From assembly GCF_024494465.1 (NCBI RefSeq), contig NZ_JAETXM010000015.1, positions 1 to 64,000 of the forward strand: a stretch of DNA of 64,000 nucleotides, written 5' to 3'. The position numbers were made by a program, and so were the translations under genes. Shown one piece after another: positions 18,658 through 27,242 of the stretch. Below the pieces are notes generated by a model. It did not search any database. It had not been told where the DNA came from and saw only the letters and a list, made by a program, of their open reading frames with translations. Source of the stretch: Bacillus sp. V3B. Lineage in GTDB: Bacteria; Bacillota; Bacilli; Bacillales; Cytobacillaceae. Positions within the stretch are counted from its first letter, which is position 1, and every line of letters begins with the position of its first letter.

Positions 18658-19566
18658 ATGTTTCGTTATAAAAAAATAGGTTATGTGGCATTAAATGTAA
18701 CGGATGTTCAGAAATCAACGGAATTTTATGATAAAGAGGTTGGATTGTTGCATGTTGAAGAAAATGAAAAGGGTCTTTCATTCTTCCGTTGTAGCAATGA
18801 CCATCATAATGTCATCTTATATCCTTCTACAGAATCAGGAATCAAGCGAGTTGGATTTCAAATGGAGAATGATCAAGAACTTGAAAAGACATACAATAAA
18901 TTTGTGAAAAATGGATTAGACCCAAGGGAAGTTTCTGAAGCTGAATTAAAGGAACTTAAACAAGGAAGATCTTTCCGTATCGTGGAACCAAATACCGGTT
19001 TAGAGTTAGAGTTTTATAGTAAAATGATGCATATGATCAAGAATTTTGTCCCAACACATACAAAAATTCAAAGATTGGGACATGTGGTTCTTAATGTCAT
19101 CGATGTCGATAGCACAATAAGGTTTTTTGAGGAAAACTTAAACTTTATTGTTTCAGATCATTTAGGTGAAAATGCATGGTTGCGTTGTTTCCCAAATCCT
19201 TATCACCATTCCTTTGCATTAATTAAAAATACTGAGAATAAATTACACCATGTGAACTTTATGGTAGAAGATATTGATGACATTGGGATTGCAAGAAATC
19301 GAATTTTAAACGGAGATGTTCCGATTGCCTTTGGGCCAGGCCGTCATGAACCTTCGGAGAGCATTTTCTTCTATTTCTTAGATCCTGATGGAATGACATT
19401 AGAATACAGTTTTGGAATGGAGGAATTTCCAGAAGAAAAGGCAAGGGATGCTCGTTTACTTGAGCCCTCTCCATGGACACTTGATCGATGGGGGGGAAAA
19501 CCAAGTCCTCAATTTGCATCAAAAGGAAAGATTGAAGAAAAGTTTGAAAGTATGACAAATAAATAA
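18658..19566 (+). CDS. Extradiol ring-cleavage dioxygenase (VOC family)
   Basis: A 302-residue type I extradiol dioxygenase with two vicinal-oxygen-chelate halves. The C-terminal half carries the likely iron ligands: H142 (GHVVLNV), H198 (HHVNFMVED) and E249 (MTLEYSFG). It should open the catechol made by the dioxygenase and dehydrogenase to a meta-cleavage product for the hydrolase at 14147. The ATG at 18658 follows AGGTGG by about 10 bases; the TTG at 18649 is too close to it. It is the last gene of the operon, 22 bp after the beta subunit, with a terminator downstream. Confidence 0.87.
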   Translation: MFRYKKIGYVALNVTDVQKSTEFYDKEVGLLHVEENEKGLSFFRCSNDHHNVILYPSTESGIKRVGFQMENDQELEKTYNKFVKNGLDPREVSEAELKELKQGRSFRIVEPNTGLELEFYSKMMHMIKNFVPTHTKIQRLGHVVLNVIDVDSTIRFFEENLNFIVSDHLGENAWLRCFPNPYHHSFALIKNTENKLHHVNFMVEDIDDIGIARNRILNGDVPIAFGPGRHEPSESIFFYFLDPDGMTLEYSFGMEEFPEEKARDARLLEPSPWTLDRWGGKPSPQFASKGKIEEKFESMTNK

Positions 19567-19637
19567 GGATTTTGAATAGACTAATAGCTATAAAATAATT
19601 CGAAACAATCTTATTGAAAGAATAAAAAGTCTAGTAG

Positions 19638-19674
19638 CAAAACAGACATGTCGTGATGATATGTCTGTTTTGTT
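19638..19674 (+). terminator. Terminator of the aromatic operon
   Basis: CAAAACAGACAT (19638-19649) pairs perfectly with ATGTCTGTTTTG (19661-19672) around an 11-base loop, followed by TTTG. Confidence 0.75.
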
Positions 19675-19848
19675 TGTAGTTACAGACGTATTTATAGGAT
19701 AATAAACCAAAACAATAGTTGTAAAAACCTCAAAAAACTTTTATGAATCCTGTCCAATAAAATATTTAATAATTGGTAATTTTAGATTAGTATTTGGGTA
19801 ATGTTGTATAATGAAACAAACTGAAATAAAAAATAAGGAGATTTTAAC

Positions 19849-20619
19849 ATGACAACTCAAGATTTAAGTAATTTAGAATCGATTCGAACAAAACTGGTAT
19901 CTCATCCTATTTATCAAGAGATTACAACACCTGAAAGAGTGAAGGTGTTTATGAAACATCATGTATTTGCTGTGTGGGATTTTATGTGTTTGTTAAAAAG
20001 GTTACAAAAATCGGTTACATGTGTAGATGTGCCATGGTTTCCCTATGAAAAACCTCTATTTTCTCGTCTTATTAATGAAATTGTTGTGGCAGAAGAATCA
20101 GATATTGATGGGAAAGGTGGGTACAGTAGTCACTTTTCTCTTTATTTAGAGGCCATGGCTGAGTGTAGGGCAAATGCAGGGCCCTTTAACTCCTTCTTAC
20201 AAAGCTTGAAAGAGGGAGCAGATTATCAAACAGCATTAGCAGAAAATAGCACGATAAGAAATAGTATAAAGGATTTTGTAGCATTTAATTTAGATTTAGC
20301 CATAAACGGGGAAGTTTATGAAGTAGCTTCTGCCTTTTTCTATGGACGTGAAGGGTTAATTCCAGAAATGTTTAAACCGTTAGTCGATTCATTGATGGAG
20401 ACAGGCTCTTCAAGTGAGCGATTAGTTTTTTACTTAAATAGACATATAGAAGTAGATGAGGATCATCATGGTCCATTGGCGGAAAAGTTACTTCTTGAAT
20501 TATGTGAAAATGATCCAACAAAAATAAGTAGAGCAAATATTATTGGAGAAAAATGCTTGGAGACCCGTACTAAATTATGGGATGGTGTGTTGGAAGAGAT
20601 TAAAGAAAAAAATTTATAA
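19849..20619 (+). CDS. DUF3050 haem-oxygenase-like protein
   Basis: A 256-residue all-helical protein with the DUF3050 pattern: FMKHHVFAVWDFMCLLKRLQ near residue 33, EIVVAEESD near 78, then HFSLYLEAMAECRA, and HIEVDEDHHGPLAEKLL near 200. Regularly spaced Glu, His and Asp in these helices resemble haem-oxygenase-like di-iron proteins. The metal site and any oxidase activity are inference. It starts after AAGGAGA. It follows the aromatic operon but has its own promoter region and lies after that operon's terminator, so it need not belong to the pathway. Confidence 0.75.
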   Translation: MTTQDLSNLESIRTKLVSHPIYQEITTPERVKVFMKHHVFAVWDFMCLLKRLQKSVTCVDVPWFPYEKPLFSRLINEIVVAEESDIDGKGGYSSHFSLYLEAMAECRANAGPFNSFLQSLKEGADYQTALAENSTIRNSIKDFVAFNLDLAINGEVYEVASAFFYGREGLIPEMFKPLVDSLMETGSSSERLVFYLNRHIEVDEDHHGPLAEKLLLELCENDPTKISRANIIGEKCLETRTKLWDGVLEEIKEKNL

Positions 20620-20628
20620 AGGAAAAAA

Positions 20629-20658
20629 CATAAATACGAGGAACAACTCGTGTTTATC
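20629..20658 (+). terminator. Weak hairpin after the DUF3050 gene
   Basis: ATAAATACGAG pairs with CTCGTGTTTAT (one G-U) around GAACAA. There is no clear T-run, so termination is uncertain. Confidence 0.45.
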
Positions 20659-20694
20659 TATCTATTGCTTGTATGACGAAATCTCAAAATAATC

Positions 20695-20723
20695 TTTACA
20701 TTTTTTAATGATAGTATTATGAT
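20695..20723 (+). promoter_or_regulatory. SigA-type promoter for the thiW leader
   Basis: The -35 is TTTACA (20695-20700) and the -10 is TATGAT (20718-20723), with 17 bp between. It sits about 20 bp upstream of the TPP aptamer. Confidence 0.7.
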
Positions 20724-20744
20724 AGAAAAATAATATTTTAATAA

Positions 20745-20842
20745 CTACTAGGGGTGCCCAAGTTAAAGGGCTGAGAGAAAGACGTGCTGTTTTTCAACTC
20801 TTTGGACCTGATCCGGCTTATACCGGCGTAGGAAAGTAGAAC
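20745..20842 (+). promoter_or_regulatory. TPP riboswitch (THI element)
   Basis: The leader contains the conserved thiamine pyrophosphate aptamer elements in order: GGGGTGCCC, GGGCTGAGA, GGACCTGATCCGG and ATACCGGCGTAGG. The aptamer segment GGACCTGA (20804-20811) is the exact complement of TCAGGTCC (20873-20880), the left arm of the downstream terminator. Without TPP these could pair as an antiterminator; with TPP the aptamer sequesters GGACCTGA and the terminator forms. Confidence 0.95.
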
Positions 20843-20870
20843 TGCTAACAACTTTTCTTCTTACTAACAA

Positions 20871-20901
20871 AGTCAGGTCCTACATTGGGTCTGGCTTTTT
20901 A
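20871..20901 (+). terminator. Riboswitch-controlled terminator
   Basis: AGTCAGGTCC (20871-20880) pairs with GGGTCTGGCT (20887-20896) with several G-U pairs, followed by a T-run. It is the expression platform of the TPP riboswitch. Confidence 0.85.
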
Positions 20902-20941
20902 TCTTGCCTCATTATCTAATAACAATAAAGGAGAGTTTATT

Positions 20942-21445
20942 TTGAACAAAACATTAAAATTGACCATGACTGCTATGTTGGTTGCAATCGGGACATTAAC
21001 AAGCCATCTTATCTACATACCTATTGGATTTACAAAAGTATTTCCCATTCAGCATTTTATCAATGTATTATCAGCTGTCTTATTAGGTCCAGCATATGCT
21101 GTCTTGCAAGCTTTTTCTGTATCATTGCTAAGAAATATCATGGGAACAGGTTCCATTTTCGCTTTTCCTGGGAGCATGATTGGAGCATTTTTAGCGGCTT
21201 ATTTATTTATGAAAACAAAGAAACTATCGATGACGTTCTTCGGTGAAATCATCGGTACAGGGATTTTAGGAGCGATTGCATGTTATCCGTTAGCAACTCT
21301 TCTATTAGGGCAAGAGGCCGCTCTATTTGGTTTTATCCCAGCATTTATGGTTAGCTCGTTTGCTGGTTCCCTTTTTGGATATATCATGTTAAGTATCATT
21401 CTAAAGAATTCTGCTTTTAAGGCTCTTCAACAAAAAAACTTTTAG
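20942..21445 (+). CDS. thiW: ThiW, thiamine-precursor ECF transporter S component
   Basis: A 167-residue membrane protein with about five or six segments (LTMTAMLVAIGTLTSHLIYIPIG..., HFINVLSAVLLGPAYAVLQA, FAFPGSMIGAFLAAYL). This matches ThiW, the substrate-binding subunit of an energy-coupling-factor transporter thought to import the thiazole precursor of thiamine. The TTG start at 20942 has AAAGGAGAG about 8 bases upstream; an earlier TTG-frame start at 20885 would lie inside the terminator. The TPP riboswitch directly upstream supports the role. The ECF ATPase and EcfT are not in this window. Confidence 0.9.
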   Translation: MNKTLKLTMTAMLVAIGTLTSHLIYIPIGFTKVFPIQHFINVLSAVLLGPAYAVLQAFSVSLLRNIMGTGSIFAFPGSMIGAFLAAYLFMKTKKLSMTFFGEIIGTGILGAIACYPLATLLLGQEAALFGFIPAFMVSSFAGSLFGYIMLSIILKNSAFKALQQKNF

Positions 21446-21499
21446 GAAGATGAAACTAGAAGTTCAAAAAATACTTTTTACATCATTTTAAATGATGTA

Positions 21500-21554
21500 G
21501 GCTACAATAAAAGAACAGCTATCAATGATAGCTGTTCTTTTATTGTAGCCTTTT
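21500..21554. terminator. Very strong bidirectional terminator
   Basis: A perfect 23-bp stem (21500-21522 with 21528-21550) around a 5-base loop, followed by TTTT. A smaller hairpin, ACATCATT/AATGATGT, lies just before it at 21480-21498. It separates thiW from the convergent chemoreceptor gene. Confidence 0.9.
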
Positions 21555-21572
21555 GTTCTCGATGAAGCGCTA

Positions 21573-22409
21573 TTATAATCGATTAGATAATTCCATCAAG
21601 AGTTTTGATATCTCTTCAAATCGATCAACCCGTGCATTAATTTCTTTCGCTTTTTCTAACTGGTTAATCACTGTATTATTAATGGAAGTAACTTCCTCTG
21701 TAATGTTCTGTAAATCCATTTGTAAATCATTTAATGTTTTTTCAATTTCTACACTAGCATCATTACTATTTCCTGATAGTTTTCTAATTTCATTTGCCAC
21801 AACCCCGAATCCTCTACCCACTTCACCAATTCTAGCCGCTTCAATCGCCGCATTTAAACCAATTAATCTCGTTTGAGAAGAAATCGCTTTAATTGACTCC
21901 AAAATTTGATTGGTTTTTTGAAATTTAGTATTAATCTCATCAGCTTTTGTTTGTAGTATGATACTATCATTATTTAATTGGGAAGCTACTTGTAGAAATT
22001 GATCAATAATATTTCCTACTTCATCACTAGATACTAATAATTCTTCGGCACTTTTGTTTAATCCTGTCCAGGTCTCAATATTTCTAGCAATTCCTACAGA
22101 ACCAATCACATTCCGAGTCTCATCAAAAATAGGATATCCATAAATTCTAACTGGAATCCCATATAAAGAAGCATCCATATTCTTTGCAGCAGGAGTTCTT
22201 GTTCGCATGGCCTCAGCCATTGCAGATTTAGGATTAACCGGATCTCCAGGAGAAATATTCAATTTAACGGTTTGACCGTCACGTTGAATGATAAACTTTT
22301 CTTTATCTGTAACGGCAAAACCCATATCAGTTTGCATCATCTCAGCAATCCATGGTGTAATCGCAATCAATGCTTGCATTAGTTCATTTCCACACACTCT
22401 CTTTTCCAT
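21573..22409 (-). CDS. Soluble chemoreceptor-like protein (YfmS type)
   Basis: A 278-residue protein without membrane segments. The N-terminal half is a sensory domain like that of B. subtilis YfmS ([36 protein letters not shown]-type core). The C-terminal half is a methyl-accepting signalling helix hairpin with the conserved tip [34 protein letters not shown]. It therefore probably signals to CheA from the cytoplasm. The signalling domain is short compared with transmembrane receptors. I prefer the ATG at 22409, since AAAGGTG lies just upstream; a GTG at 22418 overlaps that site. Confidence 0.8.
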   Translation of the reverse strand: MEKRVCGNELMQALIAITPWIAEMMQTDMGFAVTDKEKFIIQRDGQTVKLNISPGDPVNPKSAMAEAMRTRTPAAKNMDASLYGIPVRIYGYPIFDETRNVIGSVGIARNIETWTGLNKSAEELLVSSDEVGNIIDQFLQVASQLNNDSIILQTKADEINTKFQKTNQILESIKAISSQTRLIGLNAAIEAARIGEVGRGFGVVANEIRKLSGNSNDASVEIEKTLNDLQMDLQNITEEVTSINNTVINQLEKAKEINARVDRFEEISKLLMELSNRL

Positions 22410-22773
22410 TCTGTTCACCTTTCTTTATGTATAAAATTTATTTAGAAACAAAAATATACTCATTCTTCACCATTTATTATACATGAAATAACAATAGAGT
22501 AATATTCTTAAATAGGAAGATTTAACATTTTTAAATATATCTAGTTAAATACAGGAGAGATCATAGGCTAAAGCAAAATTATGGAAATAACACTAATAAG
22601 CATGTTATATTTAATATGTTTATTAGCATATTTATAGTAGAAACAATTCTTTATTTGTCATCTGAAAATTATAAGGAAAGAAATGCATTGTAAATAGGAA
22701 TAATTTATCCGGTTACATGCCATTTCTTTATTTTACAACGATTTTAATAACGTTTAAGGAAGGTGTGTTTTAA
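22410..22773. other. Intergenic region, no feature recognised
   Basis: 364 bp of AT-rich sequence between divergently transcribed genes. It must hold both promoters, but I see no coding frame, RNA gene or convincing operator. Confidence 0.5.
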
Positions 22774-23268
22774 GTGGATAAAAGTACAAATGAATCACGT
22801 TTCAAAGAAGTAATGGGGAATTACCCTACCGGGGTAACAGTTGTAACTACGGTTGATAAAGACGGCGCACCTGTTGGATTAACGGTTAATTCATTTGCTT
22901 CCGTATCATTAGATCCAACACTCATTTTATGGTCTATTGATCATCGAGTTTCTACATTAGATATTTTCAGAAATGCAGAGAAATTTGCTGTGCATACATT
23001 AGCTAGTGATCAAAGCGATATTTGTTCCCTTTTTGCCTCCAAAGGAACTGACCGTTTTGCGAACTGTGACTGGGAAATCTCTGAACATGGTCTACCGGTT
23101 ATTTCTGGTGCTTACGGCGTGTTACAATGTAAATCGTTTAAAAACATAGAAGCTGGTGACCATACCATTTTAATCGGTGAAGTCATTGATATTCAAAATG
23201 AAGACAAAGAGCCATTACTATACCATAAAAGAAAATTCGGGAAAATCCCTAGTGAATTTTACAATTAA
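22774..23268 (+). CDS. Flavin reductase-family protein
   Basis: A 164-residue FMN-binding split-barrel protein of the HpaC/flavin-reductase family (MGNYPTGVTVVTT, GLTVNSFASVSLDPTLILWSIDH, GDHTILIGEV). Such proteins use NAD(P)H to reduce free flavin for a partner monooxygenase. No flavin-dependent monooxygenase is nearby. It lies 3.2 kb from the aromatic cluster, so a link is only possible. GTG start at 22774 after AAGGAAGGTG. Followed by a terminator. Confidence 0.82.
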   Translation: MDKSTNESRFKEVMGNYPTGVTVVTTVDKDGAPVGLTVNSFASVSLDPTLILWSIDHRVSTLDIFRNAEKFAVHTLASDQSDICSLFASKGTDRFANCDWEISEHGLPVISGAYGVLQCKSFKNIEAGDHTILIGEVIDIQNEDKEPLLYHKRKFGKIPSEFYN

Positions 23269-23311
23269 TTTCAAAAATAGATGAATGGATTTAAAGTCTA
23301 TTTATTATGAG

Positions 23312-23345
23312 AAAAACTCCTGTTGGTACTAGCAGGAGTTTTTAC
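23312..23345 (+). terminator. Rho-independent terminator
   Basis: AAAAACTCCTG (23312-23322) pairs with CAGGAGTTTTT (23333-23343) just after the flavin reductase gene. Confidence 0.8.
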
Positions 23346-23458
23346 GGTACTCTGAAATCTATATTAAAAAGGAATTTCGTATTTTTTCAAGATACTATAA
23401 TGATTTCTCTATTATGGTATCATTTATAAAAATTTTTATTAATGAAAGGATCTTAGAT

Positions 23459-24750
23459 ATGCAATCATATACTAATGTAGAAAATGGTGTTGTTCCTTAG
23501 GTCTGTTCTCTTGATTGTCCAGATCAATGCGGACTACTCTTACATAAAAAAGACGGAAAAATTATCAAAATCGAAGGAGACCCTGGTCACCCTGTGACAA
23601 AAGGGGATATTTGCAACAAAGTTCGAAATATGGGTGAACGAATATATGATTCTAAGAGACTTAAAACTCCCTTGAAACGTGTTGGACAAAAAGGCGATGG
23701 GAATTTTATCCCTATTAGTTGGGAAGAAGCAATCAAAACGATCGCAAATCATTGGAAAAAACTGATCGCAAAAGAAGGTCCAGAATCCATTCTTCCCTAC
23801 AGTTTTTATGGAAATATGGGGAATATCACTGCAGAAGGAATGGATCGACGCTTCTTTAACCGTCTTGGATCAAGTCAATTAGATCGAACTATCTGCTCAA
23901 CTGCTGGATCAGTAGGATATAAATACACAATGGGTGGAAGCTATGGTACTGATCCAGAAGAAATGACAGAAACCCAGTTATTTATCATGTGGGGAGTTAA
24001 TGGCGTTAGTACAAATATGCATCAAATGATGATCGCACAAAAAGCTAGAAAAAAGGGAGCTAAAATTATTGTCATTGACGTTCATAAAAATCAAACTGGA
24101 CGCATGGCTGATTGGTTTATCCCCATTATGCCTGGGACTGACGGGGCGCTCGCATTAGGAATCATGCATATTCTCTTCAAAGAAAAATTAGTGGATCAAG
24201 CATTTTTAGAAGTGTACACGATTGGATATGAAGAACTGGAAGATCATCTTGAGCAATATTCACCACAAAGTGTTTCCGATATTACAAGAGTACCTGTAGA
24301 AGATATCTATACATTAGCTCGGATGTATGGAACAATTTCTCCTCATTTCTGTTTATTCCTGCACCAAACCATAACTTTTTAAATTCTACGTTTTCGAATA
24401 ATGAGAAACATATCCAACTTGAGAAAACATCTATATTATTTATGAACGGGCAAGATGCTGATCGTCTAGGAATAGAAAATGACACCGTTGTCCGTATATG
24501 GAACGACCGCGGGGAATGTGAATTAACGGTTTCTGTAGGTGATCAAGTTCTATCGGGAGTGGTTGTTAGCCAAGGCCTTTGGTCAGATATGCCTGGTAAA
24601 AAACAGTTGGTTAATGCATTAACTCCAAGTCGGATTGCCGATATGGGTGGCGGGGCTACATTTTTTTCAGGACGTGTAAATGTAGAAAAAATAGATAAAG
24701 AGATAGAAACGAAACTTTGTTCAATCGTTCAAGATAAGCTTCAAAAATGA
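23459..24750 (+). pseudogene. Decayed molybdopterin oxidoreductase
   Basis: Starts at ATG 23459 after GAAAGGA. Codon 14 is TAG (23498-23500), just before the Fe-S segment VCSLDCPDQCG. The frame then runs through a molybdopterin-enzyme N-terminal region (GDPGHPVTKGDICNKV, FGWN-like SWEEAI, CSTAGSVGYKYTMGGSYG, MPGTDGALALGIMH) to a stop at 24380-24382. A change of frame near 24350 leads to the C-terminal dinucleotide-binding domain (FMNGQDADRLGIENDTVVRIWNDRGECELTV, ending 24750). Relatives are about 680-700 residues; about 430 codons remain, so roughly 250 were deleted from the middle. At least two independent lesions, so certainly inactive. Confidence 0.88.
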
Positions 24751-24775
24751 ATGAAGAGATAAACGGTTAAGAATC

Positions 24776-24826
24776 ATGAGGATAGTAGAGTTTTGTCTCT
24801 GGCAAGGTTCTACTATCCTCATTTTA
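24776..24826. terminator. Hairpin terminator
   Basis: ATGAGGATAGTAGA (24776-24789) pairs with TCTACTATCCTCAT (24809-24822), then TTTTAG. It lies between the molybdopterin pseudogene and the convergent NlpC/P60 gene. Confidence 0.8.
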
Positions 24827-24870
24827 GTTAATGGTTTACCTGTTCATACAGCATTTCTTTTTTATGAAAT

Positions 24871-25452
24871 TCATTCAACAATTCGAACGACTCGTCCATT
24901 AAATCTCTTTTTCCAATAACCCTTGGTCATATCTGCAATGGCCACACCCGTAGAACTTTGTGAACCGATAAATTTACCATTTCCAATATAAATGCCCACA
25001 TGACCATCCTTTTTATAAGTATCAAAAAAAACGAGATCCCCTGGCTTCAATTCTTTTTCTGAAACTTGGCGACCAGAACTTTTTATGTAATCTGTACTAA
25101 GACCGACATCGATCCCTACTTGATTAAATGCCCAATGAACGAAGGCGGAGCAGTCAAATCTTCCATTGGCAATATCTTCTTCAGATCTTCCACCACCAAA
25201 CACATAGACAGAATTGCCAATGTATTTGTAACCTGCTGAAATAACAGATTCTATATATTCTTGAGCTATGGCTGGAGTAGCCTCTATATCGGGGAAAGTT
25301 GATTCATGTTGTATTTGTTGTTGAGCGGAGTCAATACCCGTTTCATTACCACTTAAGTGATCAATCGATTCAGCATAACTCGTTGGAATCGTAGATTCAC
25401 TCCCCATCCCTAATATGAATGTCGTACACAGAATCGTTAACCTCTTTTTAAT
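24871..25452 (-). CDS. Secreted NlpC/P60 (C40) peptidoglycan endopeptidase
   Basis: The C-terminal domain is NlpC/P60: nucleophile Cys in GRFDCSAFVHW, KPGDLVFFD, and His in DGHVGIYIG. It should cut stem peptides of the cell wall. The first ATG (25407) gives a protein starting MGSES with no signal peptide. Reading the same frame upstream gives KKRLTILCTTFILGMGSESTIPTSYA, a good signal peptide, beginning at an ATT codon (25452-25450) 9 bases after AAGAAGG. Either the start is a rare ATT or an ATG was lost by one G-to-T change. I give the longer version because export is required for the function. Confidence 0.65.
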   Translation of the reverse strand: MKKRLTILCTTFILGMGSESTIPTSYAESIDHLSGNETGIDSAQQQIQHESTFPDIEATPAIAQEYIESVISAGYKYIGNSVYVFGGGRSEEDIANGRFDCSAFVHWAFNQVGIDVGLSTDYIKSSGRQVSEKELKPGDLVFFDTYKKDGHVGIYIGNGKFIGSQSSTGVAIADMTKGYWKKRFNGRVVRIVE

Positions 25453-25530
25453 AACTTGGCACCTTCTTTCGATTCTTTATTTGGTATTCTTTCTACTGAA
25501 ATATTATCTAATGAAAGAACAAATTTATTC

Positions 25531-25728
25531 ATTATTTAACTTCATTCAGCAGAAGTCCTCCACTTCTGTAAGTGGGGGATGAATGCAAAAAGCTCTCTGA
25601 TTCAGTGGGGGTTCAAACCCCGACTGAATGAAGTTAAGCCTCCGGCGGATGCCTCGGATTTTTTAAAGGTCATTGATCGAGCGAGCTCGATCAAAATCCG
25701 GACGCAAATTCGGCGGGGCGAATTTGAT
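25531..25728 (+). repeat. 198-bp structured repeat, copy 1
   Basis: Nearly identical (three differences seen) to 33190-33387, same orientation. It is GC-richer than its surroundings and full of hairpins: outer stem AACTTCATTCAG/CTGAATGAAGTT, CAGAAG/CTTCTG, GGGG/CCCC around TTCAAA, TTGATCGAG/CTCGATCAA, and CAAATTCG/CGAATTTG. It is non-coding. It resembles ends or guide-RNA regions of IS200/IS605-type elements, but no transposase is present. Two of the three differences between copies compensate each other in one stem. Confidence 0.85.
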
Positions 25729-25773
25729 AATAATATTTATGAAAAGGAAATGTCTGCTTAACGATCAAGCAAG

Positions 25774-25878
25774 TCATTTTTTCCCAGATGATAACACTCT
25801 AATAAGCCCACGACGACCTAGGACTAATACGTCGATAGCAATTGAGTTAAGATCTTTTTCATCGTCAAAATAACTCAT
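25774..25878 (-). other. Possible truncated small ORF
   Basis: A 34-codon frame, MSYFDDEKDLNSIAIDV..., on the minus strand, stopping 45 bp before the structured repeat. It may be the 5' end of a gene destroyed when the repeat inserted. No homology is recognised and the ribosome site is poor. Confidence 0.25.
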
Positions 25879-25965
25879 TTTAGAAACAGGGTTTACATAA
25901 AAATCGGTATTTTATTATACCTAAGATATAATAAATACATACAGCCATACGATAAGGGGGAAAAA

Positions 25966-26787
25966 GTGGATAAAGAAAATAAAGATATAAATCTAGAACA
26001 AACGGATGAAGAAATGGATTGGGATGCTTTTTTTACAGAAGAAAATAACGAAGAATGGGAAGAAAACAAAAAAAGAAGGAAAAAGCGAAAAAGATTTATC
26101 GTTAAAATTGTTAGTTCTTTGCTAGTATTGGCTTTGTTAATAAGCGGATTAGGGATGTGGGTGAATATATTTAATATACCTGCTATTCACTTTGTTGAGG
26201 TGTCAAATAGACTATCAAAGAATCCAGAAGTGAAAGAATACAAGAACTCGATTGTAACGATTGAATGGGAAGGGGTAAAAGGAACAGGTTTTAATATCGA
26301 TGCTAATGGATTAATTGTGACAAATGAGCATGTTGTTGAACATACAAATAGAGTGAATGTCCATTTTAAATCAGGAGGTTCTTATGCAGGGAAAGTCATT
26401 TCTAAGCACCCGAATTTAGATATTGCCATTGTTGATATCGAAGCCAATAACCTGTCAACCCTCCCGCTATCTTTTGAAAAAAAAGAAGAACAATGGGAAG
26501 GAGAGAGGGTTGTATTTATCGGGAACCCGTTAGCTTTTACTCAAATAGCCAATGAAGGAAAGATTGTGGGTGAAGTTGTGTTAAAAGACTGGGATATCCC
26601 CGTTTTGATGATTGAAGCCCCGATATATAAAGGCAATAGCGGCAGTCCTGTTATTAACCAAAATGGGGAAGTAATCGGCGTGATCTTTGCCACTTTACAA
26701 AATCCTTCCATCGAGACGAAAGAAATTATTGGAGTTGCAATACCATCACAATACATAGAGACGATCTTACAAAATGTAATTGAGTAA
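25966..26787 (+). CDS. Membrane-anchored trypsin-like serine protease (S1C type)
   Basis: 273 residues. The N-terminus is acidic (1-36) then strongly basic (37-43), followed by one membrane segment (about 44-66) and an extracellular trypsin-like domain. The catalytic triad is H122 (TNEHVV), D152 (NLDIAIVD) and S225 (KGNSGSPV). There is no PDZ domain after the protease, unlike HtrA. It is probably a surface quality-control or processing protease. GTG start at 25966 after AAGGGGG. Confidence 0.82.
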   Translation: MDKENKDINLEQTDEEMDWDAFFTEENNEEWEENKKRRKKRKRFIVKIVSSLLVLALLISGLGMWVNIFNIPAIHFVEVSNRLSKNPEVKEYKNSIVTIEWEGVKGTGFNIDANGLIVTNEHVVEHTNRVNVHFKSGGSYAGKVISKHPNLDIAIVDIEANNLSTLPLSFEKKEEQWEGERVVFIGNPLAFTQIANEGKIVGEVVLKDWDIPVLMIEAPIYKGNSGSPVINQNGEVIGVIFATLQNPSIETKEIIGVAIPSQYIETILQNVIE

Positions 26788-26943
26788 TATTATATGCCCT
26801 CCCCAAACAAATTGAATCATTCACATTATGAAGCGACGGAAACCGAATTGGGGAGGAAATGTATGGTTATGGCAATATGGAAGAGATGCAAAAGGATGTC
26901 CAATTGATACAAACCTTGCTGACTCTAGAGTCTTAGCTTCTTT

Positions 26944-27147
26944 ATGATAATAAAGGAGGGGATGGAAAAAGAATACCAAAATGGTTATAATCCAAAAATG
27001 GAAAAAACTTGTGATTGTTGTTTATACTTTCACCATGGTAATATCATCTTACAAACAACGCCAACGTTTGATACGCAATCATTTATCCGATATACGTTGG
27101 CGTTGTTTGAAACAAAATTGAAAAAAGCAAACACTGAAGAGCTATGA
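26944..27147 (+). CDS. Small hypothetical protein (uncertain)
   Basis: A 67-codon frame with a CDCC cysteine cluster (KTCDCCLYFHHGN). AAAGGAGGGG lies inside the first codons, only two bases before an in-frame ATG at 26962, so the start is unclear. An upstream short frame, MYGYGNMEEMQKDV... (about 26862-26940), ends just before it, so this may be part of an older longer gene. A perfect 16-bp inverted repeat (27052-27109) lies inside the frame, which is unusual for coding sequence. Confidence 0.35.
   Translation: MIIKEGMEKEYQNGYNPKMEKTCDCCLYFHHGNIILQTTPTFDTQSFIRYTLALFETKLKKANTEEL
27052..27109. repeat. Perfect 16-bp inverted repeat
   Basis: CAAACAACGCCAACGT (27052-27067) and its exact complement at 27094-27109. 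It lies inside the small frame at 26944-27147. Confidence 0.8.
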
Positions 27148-27171
27148 TTTTCAAAAATCATAGCTTATTTT
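27140..27171 (+). terminator. Rho-independent terminator
   Basis: AGCTATGATT (27140-27149) pairs with AATCATAGCT (27156-27165), then TATTTTA. Confidence 0.7.
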
Positions 27172-27242
27172 AATGTCATACAAAATATTATAACTAAAGG
27201 AAACGATAGTAACATTCTATTTGGTTAAAGGAGAAGAGAGGA

